From Rhodocyclaceae bacterium (GTDB lineage: Bacteria > Pseudomonadota > Gammaproteobacteria > Burkholderiales > Ga0077523): 64,000 bases of DNA. How positions within the stretch are numbered: the first letter of the stretch is position 1; the number at the start of each line of letters is the position of its first letter. Of the stretch, positions 9,580-16,746 are shown piece by piece. The translations under genes were made by a program, and so were the position numbers. The DNA is taken from the NCBI GenBank assembly GCA_020248405.1, contig JADCHQ010000032.1, positions 30,444 through 94,443 on the forward strand, read 5' to 3'. The notes beneath the pieces are model-generated. The model made no database searches, was not told where the DNA came from, and worked only from the letters and a program-made list of their open reading frames with translations.

Positions 9580-9727
9580 GGCTCTACCTCGCGGGTTCCG
9601 GCCGCGAGGGAGGGTGGCCAGCCCATTGCGGCGCGCAGTGGCGTTTTCCGAGGCATTCGCCTTCGAGCACCTGGAAATCCCTCATCGCCTGATTCACCGT
9701 CCGATGGACCATCGACTCATCCGTTCG
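9580..9727. other. Short intergenic region without a recognised gene
   Basis: These 148 bases separate the end of the yggT gene from the start of the dynamin-like gene, both on the minus strand. The right place for a promoter of the dynamin-like gene is here, but I see no convincing -35/-10 pair, terminator hairpin with a T run, or small coding frame. Confidence 0.4.
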
Positions 9728-10309
9728 CTAGAACAGCCGCAGCAGGCTTTCGAGCCACGCCAGGGGAACCATTATCACGAGCTGGCACGCCACCAGCAGA
9801 AAAAGCGGCGAAAGGTCCACATTGCCCAAGGGGGGTATCCAGCGGCGCAATGGGCTGAGCAGCGGGCGGGTGAGGGCACTCAACACTGGTGCCAATGGAC
9901 TGCCCCCGGGAGAAACCCACGACAACAGGGCCTGTACGACCGTGGCTCCAATGATGATGTAGATCCCTAGCCGAACGAGGTTCAGTCCCGCCAGCAAGGC
10001 AAGACGCAGCACGGGCAGGTCGCCGTGAAGGTCGGCGCCCCTCACCATCAGCACCGCCAGCAGCAGCACGAACTCCACCAGCCAGGCGAGCACCAAGCTG
10101 GACAAATCCAGGCCCAGGAGGCCGGGGATCACCCGGCGCGCTGGTCGAACCACGAAATCCGTCAAGGCGACAACGAAGTGCGAGAGCTGGTTGCGCGCTG
10201 GCGCGCGCACCAGCTGCAGCAGGAATCGCAGCAGCAGCGCAAGCGAGAACAGGCCGAGGAAGGTCTCGAGCACAAACACCACTGCTTTGGCGAACAACAT
10301 GTGGCTCAC
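9728..10309 (-). CDS. YggT family integral membrane protein
   Basis: The 193-residue protein contains two YggT repeats, each a pair of membrane helices (about residues 5-30 with 65-90, and 105-130 with 165-190) joined by amphipathic segments that include RPARRVIPG and RPLLSPLRRWIPP. YggT proteins have been linked to osmotic tolerance and envelope or division functions, but the biochemical role is unsettled. The GTG start overlaps the proC stop as GTGA; an ATG three codons later is an alternative. The yggS-proC-yggT neighbourhood is widely conserved in proteobacteria; here a secreted protein gene sits between yggS and proC. Confidence 0.88.
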   Translation of the reverse strand: MSHMLFAKAVVFVLETFLGLFSLALLLRFLLQLVRAPARNQLSHFVVALTDFVVRPARRVIPGLLGLDLSSLVLAWLVEFVLLLAVLMVRGADLHGDLPVLRLALLAGLNLVRLGIYIIIGATVVQALLSWVSPGGSPLAPVLSALTRPLLSPLRRWIPPLGNVDLSPLFLLVACQLVIMVPLAWLESLLRLF

Positions 10310-11118
10310 TCCCTGCCGGCGGCTTCGCCAAGCTCCCGGGCGCGCGCTTCGGCAGCTTCCACGGCCTGGATCACCGCCGCCTTGACACCCCGACTCTCCA
10401 GCACTGCGAGGGCCCGCTCGGTGGTGCCGCCGGGGGATGTGACACGCTTCCTGAGCACTGCCGCGCTGTCCTCGCTGGACTCGGCGAGCTTGCCGGCGCC
10501 CAAGACCGTTTCCACCGCCAGCAGACGGGCTTCATCGGGGGCGAACCCGAGCTTCTCGGCTGCCTCCTGCATGGCCTCCATAAGGTAAAACGCGTAGGCC
10601 GGACCGCTGCCCGAGACGGCGGTGGCGGCGTCGATCATGGATTCTGCTCCCACCCACAGCACCTTGCCGCCGGCCTCCAGCAGCGCCGTCACGGCCTCAC
10701 GCTGTGCGCCCGGTACCCCAGGCAGCGCGCATGCCACCGACACTCCCGCCCGCACCAGTGCCGGGGTGTTGGGCATGACCCGCACGATGCGCTCGTGACC
10801 ACCCAGCCAACGGGCCAGATCTGCCATGCGCACCCCGGCCGCCACGCTCACTACCAGACGATCCACGCACAGCGGCGCGGCAGTGGCAGCCACGGCGCGA
10901 AGCTGCTGGGGCTTGACCGCGAACAGCAGGCAATCGGCCCCCGCCGCGGCCCCGGCCAGATCGGCGCTGGCGAAGACGCCGAAGCGTTCATCAAGGCGTT
11001 TGCGCGCCCCGGCATCCACTTCGGCCACCCGCACGTGGGAGGCAGGCCAGCCGCGCGCCAGCATGCCTCCGATCAGGGCGGAGGCCATGTTGCCTCCACC
11101 CACAAAGGTGACCTTCAT
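10306..11118 (-). CDS. proC: Pyrroline-5-carboxylate reductase
   Basis: ProC reduces 1-pyrroline-5-carboxylate to L-proline with NAD(P)H in the last step of proline synthesis. The Rossmann motif FVGGGNMASALIGGML is at the N-terminus, followed by FAVKPQQL, VRVMPNTPALV, and the diagnostic SGSGPAYAFYLMEAM and VTSPGGTTERAL of the dimerisation domain. I chose the ATG at 11118 giving 270 residues; a GTG two codons earlier is possible. The gene overlaps yggT by four bases. Confidence 0.95.
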   Translation of the reverse strand: MKVTFVGGGNMASALIGGMLARGWPASHVRVAEVDAGARKRLDERFGVFASADLAGAAAGADCLLFAVKPQQLRAVAATAAPLCVDRLVVSVAAGVRMADLARWLGGHERIVRVMPNTPALVRAGVSVACALPGVPGAQREAVTALLEAGGKVLWVGAESMIDAATAVSGSGPAYAFYLMEAMQEAAEKLGFAPDEARLLAVETVLGAGKLAESSEDSAAVLRKRVTSPGGTTERALAVLESRGVKAAVIQAVEAAEARARELGEAAGRE

Positions 11119-11143
11119 CGTCACGATTCGGTCACCCCGTACC

Positions 11144-11665
11144 TCAGCGTCCTTCAGCCATTTTCTTCACGTTCTGCAATCCGGCCTGGTAGGCCCCAGA
11201 CAGGAACTTGCCCACCGCGCGGTCGTCGTTCTCGGCGGTGGCGCCGTCACGCGCCTTTCGCCGCCAGCTCGCCATCCACGCCAGTTCGCTGCGATTCTCG
11301 CCGAGGGACAGCACCCGAACCGTGGACAGGTAGTCCACCACGGGCAAGGGCGATTCGATGATCTTGTATTGCAGCGCCTGTCCCACGTTGTCGAAGGAGA
11401 GCAGTTCCTCGGTGAACTTCGGGCCGTCCTTGATGGTGAGTTCGCGGATCGAACCAACGCTCAGCCCGCCGGCGATGATCTTCGTGGCGGAGAACACGGG
11501 ATGCCACGTGTGAAGACTGTCCCAGCCCTTGACCATGTCCCATACCTTGTCCGCCGGAGCGTCGATCACGACGGCTTCATAGGTGCTCTGCGATTGCCAC
11601 TGGGCAGAGGCTGCCGTGGCAACCATTGCGAGCAGCGCCGCGCAGGCCAATTGGATAATTTTCAT
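11144..11665 (-). CDS. Secreted SRPBCC (START-like) family protein
   Basis: The 173-residue product begins with a clear signal peptide (about residues 1-21, ending ATAASAQ) and continues with a Bet v1/SRPBCC fold: STYEAVVIDAPADKVWDMVKGWDSLHTWHPVF, the classic first strand plus helix of polyketide-cyclase-like proteins, then alternating strands and a C-terminal helix. Such domains bind hydrophobic ligands; no ligand can be named. AGGGAGA lies at good spacing before the ATG. It sits 25 bases upstream of proC in the same direction, so they may be co-transcribed, although the placement inside the yggS-proC pair looks like a lineage-specific insertion. Confidence 0.8.
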   Translation of the reverse strand: MKIIQLACAALLAMVATAASAQWQSQSTYEAVVIDAPADKVWDMVKGWDSLHTWHPVFSATKIIAGGLSVGSIRELTIKDGPKFTEELLSFDNVGQALQYKIIESPLPVVDYLSTVRVLSLGENRSELAWMASWRRKARDGATAENDDRAVGKFLSGAYQAGLQNVKKMAEGR

Positions 11666-11778
11666 TGCGTAGTCTCCCTGGTTCTCTTATGAATTGGCAT
11701 GCCACGAGTGGCGCGCCCGGGGGCAACCGCCAGACGGACCTTGAGTATAGGCGATCGCCAATACCCGCCTGAACCCGC

Positions 11779-12471
11779 TCAGGCTGCCATGGGCCGCGCG
11801 CCGAAGATCGCCCGACCCACGCGCACCAGCGTTGCGCCCTCGGCGATGGCCAGCTCGAAGTCGTCGCTCATTCCCATGGACAGGGTGTCCAGGGCCAATC
11901 CGCGGGCCTTGAGACCCTCAAGCAACTGGCGCAGCGTGCGAAAACGCGCACGTAAAAGCGCTGCATCCCCCGTGGGCTCGGGGATGGCCATAAGGCCGCG
12001 CAACCGCAGCCCTGGCAAGGCAGCCACCGCCGTTGCCAGCGCCGGCAGGCCGTCGGCCGGCACCCCGGCCTTGCTGGCTTCGCCGCTGACATTGACCTGC
12101 AGGCACACCTGCAAGGGAGGCAATGCCGGCGGGCGCTGCGCTGCCAGGCGCTCGGCGATCTTTAGCCGGTCGATGGAATGCACCCAATGGAAGTGCTCCG
12201 CCGCGAGACGTGTCTTGTTGCTCTGCAGCGGCCCGATCAGGTGCCACTCCAGGCCCAGCGGCTCCAGCCCGGCCGCCTTGGCGGCGCCCTCCTGGGCGTA
12301 GTTCTCGCCAAACGCCCGCTGACCCGCCAGGGCAGCCTCCCGGATACGCTCGGCAGCCACGGTCTTCGTGACCGCCACCAGCGCCACGGAGGCAGGATCA
12401 CGGCCAACGGCCCGGGCAGCCGCAGCAATGCGCCCGTGCACAACTTGCAGCCCCTCCGCTACGAATCCCAT
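11779..12471 (-). CDS. YggS-family pyridoxal phosphate homeostasis protein
   Basis: YggS proteins bind PLP and help keep vitamin B6 and amino-acid pools balanced; no catalytic reaction is known. The 230-residue protein is an alanine-racemase-like TIM barrel: ALVAVTKTV with the PLP lysine near residue 36, FGENYAQE, WHLIGPLQSNK, VNVSGEASKAGV, LMAIPEPTG and MGMSDDFELAIAEGATLVRVGRAIFG. The ATG at 12471 gives the normal length; longer in-frame extensions run into the divergent pilT promoter region. It is transcribed away from pilT, the arrangement seen in many proteobacteria. Confidence 0.94.
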   Translation of the reverse strand: MGFVAEGLQVVHGRIAAAARAVGRDPASVALVAVTKTVAAERIREAALAGQRAFGENYAQEGAAKAAGLEPLGLEWHLIGPLQSNKTRLAAEHFHWVHSIDRLKIAERLAAQRPPALPPLQVCLQVNVSGEASKAGVPADGLPALATAVAALPGLRLRGLMAIPEPTGDAALLRARFRTLRQLLEGLKARGLALDTLSMGMSDDFELAIAEGATLVRVGRAIFGARPMAA

Positions 12472-12577
12472 AATGACCTTTCTTCGCTGCCCGCGCGGAC
12501 CAAGGTTGGCATGGTCCTGGCTTGCCGCTCCCTGGTACGAGCAGCTCCTGCCGCTCCCGATAGTGCAAGGATACTGG

Positions 12578-13621
12578 ATGGATATCTCCGAACTTCTCGC
12601 CTTTGTCGTGAAGAACAAGGCCTCAGACCTGCACCTGTCGGCGGGCCTGCCCCCCATGATCCGGGTTCATGGTGACGTACGGCGCATCAACCTGCCGCCC
12701 ATGGAGCACAAAGACGTGTACGCCATGGTCTACGACATCATGAACGACGGTCAGCGCAAGCACTACGAAGAAACGCTGGAGTGCGACTTCTCATTCGCCA
12801 TCCCCAACCTGGCACGCTTCCGCGTCAACGCCTTCGTGCAACATCGCGGCGCGGGCGCGGTGATGCGCACCATTCCCTCAAAGGTGCTGAGCCTCGAGGA
12901 CCTGAAGGCCCCGGCCATCTTCAAGCAGATCGCCCAGCAGCCGCGGGGCATCGTGCTGGTGACCGGCCCCACGGGCTCGGGCAAGTCCACCACCCTGGCG
13001 GCCATGGTGAACGACATCAACGAAAACGAGTACGGTCACATCCTCACGGTGGAGGACCCCATCGAGTTCGTGCACGAGCCCAAGAAGTGCCTCATCAATC
13101 AGCGCGAAGTGGGGCCGCACACCTTGTCGTTCTCCAACGCCCTGCGATCGGCGCTGCGCGAAGACCCGGACGTGATCCTGGTGGGCGAGATGCGCGATCT
13201 GGAAACCATCCGCCTTGCCATGACGGCAGCGGAGACCGGCCACCTGGTGTTCGGAACGCTGCACACCAGCTCCGCGGCCAAGACGGTGGACCGCATCATC
13301 GACGTGTTCCCGGCGGCGGAAAAGGAGATGGTGCGCTCCATGCTGTCGGAGTCGCTGCGAGCCGTCATTTCCCAGACCTTGCTCAAGACCAAGGAAGGCA
13401 GCGGGCGCGCCGCCGCCCACGAGATCATGGTGGGCACGCCCGCCATCCGCAACCTGATCCGCGAAAACAAGGTGGCGCAGATGTATTCGGCCATCCAGAC
13501 CGGGCAACAATACGGCATGCAGACGCTCGACCAGAACCTGCAGGTGCTGGTGCAGCGCGGCGTCGTTTCCTCGAACGAGGCGCGCTCGAAAGCCGCCAAC
13601 AAGGATCTTTTCCCGGGCTGA
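12578..13621 (+). CDS. pilT: Twitching motility retraction ATPase PilT
   Basis: PilT is the hexameric AAA+ ATPase that depolymerises type IV pili and drives twitching. The 347-residue protein starts MDISELLAFVVKNKASDLHLSAG, the standard N-terminal PAS-like domain. It shows Walker A GPTGSGKSTT near residue 130, the Asp box ILTVEDPIEFVH, Walker B DVILVGEMRD, the His box GHLVFGTLHTSSA, and the C-terminal AIRNLIRENK helix that includes the PilT AIRNLIRE motif needed for retraction. The ATG at 12578 is picked by homology. It is the first gene of a pair with pilU. Confidence 0.97.
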   Translation: MDISELLAFVVKNKASDLHLSAGLPPMIRVHGDVRRINLPPMEHKDVYAMVYDIMNDGQRKHYEETLECDFSFAIPNLARFRVNAFVQHRGAGAVMRTIPSKVLSLEDLKAPAIFKQIAQQPRGIVLVTGPTGSGKSTTLAAMVNDINENEYGHILTVEDPIEFVHEPKKCLINQREVGPHTLSFSNALRSALREDPDVILVGEMRDLETIRLAMTAAETGHLVFGTLHTSSAAKTVDRIIDVFPAAEKEMVRSMLSESLRAVISQTLLKTKEGSGRAAAHEIMVGTPAIRNLIRENKVAQMYSAIQTGQQYGMQTLDQNLQVLVQRGVVSSNEARSKAANKDLFPG

Positions 13622-13648
13622 GGCCCATTCCGCCCAAGAGACGCATCC

Positions 13649-14785
13649 ATGGAAAACGATCAGGCACAGAAATTCATCAACGACCTGCTGCGTGCGATGG
13701 TGGCCAAGAAAGCCTCCGACCTGTTCATCACGGCGGGTTTTCCGCCCGCCTTCAAGCTCGACGGCAAGATGACACCGGTGTCCAACCAGAGCCTCACCCC
13801 GGTGCACACGGCTGCGCTCGCCCGGTCCTTGATGAACGACAAGCAGGCGGCCGAGTTCGAGCGGACCAAAGAATGCAACTTCGCCATCAACCCGCCGGGA
13901 GTCGGCCGTTTCCGCGTCAACGCCTTCGTGCAGCAGCAGCGCGTGGGCCTCGTGCTGCGCACCATCACCACCACCATCCCCCACTTCGACGACCTGGGTT
14001 TGCCCCCTGTGCTCAAGGAGGTGGTGATGAACAAGCGCGGCCTGGTCATCCTGGTAGGCGGCACGGGCTCGGGTAAATCCACCACCCTTGCCGCATTGAT
14101 CGGTTACCGCAACGAGAATTCCTACGGTCACATCATCACCATCGAGGACCCGATCGAGTACGTGCACGAGCACAAGAACTGCGTCATCACCCAGCGCGAG
14201 GTGGGGGTGGACACCGACTCATGGGAAATGGCACTCAAGAACACCTTGCGGCAGGCGCCGGACGTGATCCTGATCGGCGAGATCCGCGAGCGCGAAACCA
14301 TGGAACACGCCATCGCCTTTGCCGAAACAGGCCACCTCTGTCTGGGCACGCTGCACGCCAACAACGCCAATCAGGCGCTCGATCGCATCATCAACTTCTT
14401 CCCCGAGGAGCGCCGCGCCCAGTTGCTCATGGACCTGTCTCTCAACCTGCGGGGGCTGGTCTCCCAGCGCCTGATCCCGAAGAAAGAGGGCAAGGGGCGC
14501 GCCGCTGCCATCGAGATCCTGCTCAACTCGCCGCTGATCTCCGACCTGATCTTCAAGGGCGAGGTGCATGGCATCAAGGAAATCATGAAAAAGTCGCGCG
14601 AGGTGGGCATGTGCACCTTCGACCAGGCGCTGTTCGACCTGTACGAAGCGGGGCAGATCAGCTATGAGGACGCCATGCGCAACGCCGACTCCATGAACGA
14701 GTTGCGTCTGGCCATCAAGCTGCACGGTCACGAGTCCAAGCAAAAGGACTTCGTTTCCAGCGTCGATCACCTCAACATCGTCTGA
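13649..14785 (+). CDS. pilU: PilT-dependent twitching ATPase PilU
   Basis: PilU is a PilT paralogue that assists PilT to retract pili under load. It has 378 residues with NDLLRAMVAKKASDLFITAGFPPAFK at the start, Walker A GGTGSGKSTT near 131, the Asp box IITIEDPIEYVHEH, Walker B DVILIGEIRERET and His box GHLCLGTLHANNANQAL. The extended C-terminal tail after DALFDLYEAGQISYEDAMRNADS is usual for PilU. It lies 27 bases after pilT. Its stop is only three bases from the stop of the convergent methyltransferase gene, with no obvious terminator between. Confidence 0.96.
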   Translation: MENDQAQKFINDLLRAMVAKKASDLFITAGFPPAFKLDGKMTPVSNQSLTPVHTAALARSLMNDKQAAEFERTKECNFAINPPGVGRFRVNAFVQQQRVGLVLRTITTTIPHFDDLGLPPVLKEVVMNKRGLVILVGGTGSGKSTTLAALIGYRNENSYGHIITIEDPIEYVHEHKNCVITQREVGVDTDSWEMALKNTLRQAPDVILIGEIRERETMEHAIAFAETGHLCLGTLHANNANQALDRIINFFPEERRAQLLMDLSLNLRGLVSQRLIPKKEGKGRAAAIEILLNSPLISDLIFKGEVHGIKEIMKKSREVGMCTFDQALFDLYEAGQISYEDAMRNADSMNELRLAIKLHGHESKQKDFVSSVDHLNIV

Positions 14786-14788
14786 GCC

Positions 14789-16177
14789 TCAGGGGGCCCC
14801 GCTCGCCCCCGGCCGTCCGGCCACCATGAAGTACTCGAACAGGCGACACGCCAGGGCGCCGTTGTAGAGCGGAACGCGGCGCTGCGCCTTGAGGCCGATA
14901 TGCCTGGCCAGGTCCATGTCGGCGGACAGAAAGCAGGCGCGCCAGCCGGCATAGCGCTGCTTGAGCCGATCCCCCCAGGCGGGATAAGCGGCGGCAAGCG
15001 CCTCTCGATCGCCCACCCGCACACCGTAGGGCGGATTGGTCACCAGCAGGCCGGGCGGCACGGGCGGGTCGATGTCGACGAACGCGCCGTGCAGCAATTG
15101 GACCTGCGCGGCCACGCCGGCCTCGATACAGTTGTCTCGCGCCATGGCCACCGCGGCCGGATCGCTATCGGCGCCGACGATGACCCCGCAAGAGGCGAGC
15201 GACCCGGGCGAGGGCGCCGGCGCGCGCAGCGACTCCCACAACTCCTGCTGGAAGGCGCGCAGGTGCTGGAACGCAAAGCCGCGTCCCGCCCCCGGGGGGA
15301 TTCCTGCCGCTATTTGCGCGGCCTCCACCAGGAAGGTGCCGCTGCCGCACATGGGGTCGAACAGCGTGGTGCCGGGCGTCCACCCGGCGAGCCGCAGGAT
15401 GCCGGCGGCGAGGTTCTCCCGGAGGGGCGCCTCCACGGCATGCTTGCGCCACCCCCGCTTGAACAGCGCCTCGCCGGAGGTGTCCAGGTAGAAGAGCACC
15501 TCGTCGGCGGTAAGAAAGGCGTGAATCCGCATGCCCGGCCGGGAGGTATCCACGTAGGGGCGGCGCCCGGCCGCGGCGCGGAAGCGATCGCACACCGCGT
15601 CCTTGATGCGCAGGGTGACGAACTCCAGGCTGCGCAGCGGGCTGCGCACCGCCGTGACTTGCACGCGGATGGTGAGGTCCACGGAGAACCACGCTGGCCA
15701 GTCGAGCGCGAGTGCCGCCTTGAAGACGTCCTCCTCGCCGCGGTAGCGGGCACGGCCCACGCGCCACAGGATGCGGCTGGCGATGCGGCTGTGAAGGTTG
15801 GCGCGGTAGCAATCGCTCCAGTCGCCCTGGAAGTGCACCCCGCCGGAAGCCTGGGCGGTAGCGGTAATGCCCAGTTCGGCAAATTCGGCCGCCAGGGCGT
15901 CCTCCAGGCCTCCGGGGCAGGCTGCGAAAAACAGTGGCCCGGGCAATGGCGCGGGCTTCGCTGCCGCCTGGGCGCTGGGCGCAGCCTCGCGCTCGCGGGC
16001 AGGCTGCGCCACCACGGGCGGCGGCGGCGCCTTGCCCCTGACTGGAGCGGCCCGCGCAGCCGCCGCGGCGCGGCGCGGAAATGCCGCCTTCGAAGCGCCG
16101 GCGCTGCGCTTTGAGGTGCCGTCCGTGTCGTTGGAAGCAGGGCGCGCACGCACGCGCAGGATGGGTCTGTCGGCCAT
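14789..16177 (-). CDS. THUMP-domain 23S rRNA methyltransferase (RlmL/YpsC type)
   Basis: This is a class I SAM-dependent RNA N2-guanine methyltransferase with a THUMP RNA-binding domain, resembling the N-terminal half of E. coli RlmKL (G2445) or B. subtilis YpsC. After a disordered Ala/Arg/Pro-rich extension of about 90 residues, the family core begins LFFAACPGGLEDALAAEFAELG. THUMP covers about 110-235, then LRENLAAGILRLAGW, motif I DPMCGSGTFLVEAAQIA and the catalytic TNPPYGVRVGD. Length is 462. The long basic extension is not part of the family core; a start nearer 15900 cannot be excluded but no obvious one stands out. Confidence 0.88.
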   Translation of the reverse strand: MADRPILRVRARPASNDTDGTSKRSAGASKAAFPRRAAAAARAAPVRGKAPPPPVVAQPAREREAAPSAQAAAKPAPLPGPLFFAACPGGLEDALAAEFAELGITATAQASGGVHFQGDWSDCYRANLHSRIASRILWRVGRARYRGEEDVFKAALALDWPAWFSVDLTIRVQVTAVRSPLRSLEFVTLRIKDAVCDRFRAAAGRRPYVDTSRPGMRIHAFLTADEVLFYLDTSGEALFKRGWRKHAVEAPLRENLAAGILRLAGWTPGTTLFDPMCGSGTFLVEAAQIAAGIPPGAGRGFAFQHLRAFQQELWESLRAPAPSPGSLASCGVIVGADSDPAAVAMARDNCIEAGVAAQVQLLHGAFVDIDPPVPPGLLVTNPPYGVRVGDREALAAAYPAWGDRLKQRYAGWRACFLSADMDLARHIGLKAQRRVPLYNGALACRLFEYFMVAGRPGASGAP

Positions 16178-16185
16178 GGGCCCGA

Positions 16186-16680
16186 TTATGGCCCGGCCGG
16201 CGGATCAGGCAGCGCGGGAATGCGGACGAAAATCTCCACCGCCAGCTTGCGGCGGTGGTTACGGTAACGCGCCAGTTCCACGATGCGCGCCTCCAGCCGC
16301 TGGCCCCGGTCGAGTTGGCGCGCCACATCGGCGTTGTCGTTGCGCGGCAGATAGCCCAGCACACGCCCGCGCCAGTCCACGCGCACCGCCTGCGGGTCGT
16401 GGGCGTTGTCCCCCTCGCGCACCAGTTCGAGGGCATCGCCCGCGGCGAGCCCGGGCCACACCGCCTTCGCCTCGTGATGGGCAAGACCGGCCACCAGCAC
16501 GGTTTGCAGCAGCACGCGGGCGCGCGGCTCGTCGGCGGCAGCAGCAGCGGCACCCAGCATTGCCACTGCAAGCACCAGCCAACGCCCCGCGGGCAGCAGG
16601 GCAAGACGTGCGCCCCTCGCCATGCCTCGCGGGCGCGATAGCGGCGCTGCATGGCATGACAACGGCGGCGGAGAGGACAT
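16186..16680 (-). CDS. Secreted or anchored protein with a HIRAN domain
   Basis: HIRAN domains usually recognise DNA 3' ends inside helicases such as HLTF. Here the domain (about residues 60-140) stands alone: VAGLAHHEAKAVWPGLAAGD, ELVREGDNAHDPQAVRVDW with the hallmark NAHDPxAV, and RVLGYLPRNDNADVARQLDRG. It is preceded by a hydrophobic signal-like segment WLVLAVAMLGAAAAAA. An ATG at 16623 would put that segment directly at the N-terminus (145 residues) and may be the true start. The gene sits eight bases upstream of the THUMP methyltransferase. A periplasmic role cannot be inferred from known HIRAN proteins. Confidence 0.78.
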   Translation of the reverse strand: MSSPPPLSCHAAPLSRPRGMARGARLALLPAGRWLVLAVAMLGAAAAAADEPRARVLLQTVLVAGLAHHEAKAVWPGLAAGDALELVREGDNAHDPQAVRVDWRGRVLGYLPRNDNADVARQLDRGQRLEARIVELARYRNHRRKLAVEIFVRIPALPDPPAGP

Positions 16681-16746
16681 GAGGCTGGCCTGTGCGAAAG
16701 CCCGGCGACCCTAGGCGGGCCACCCGCCGCCGTCAACCTCGCGCCC

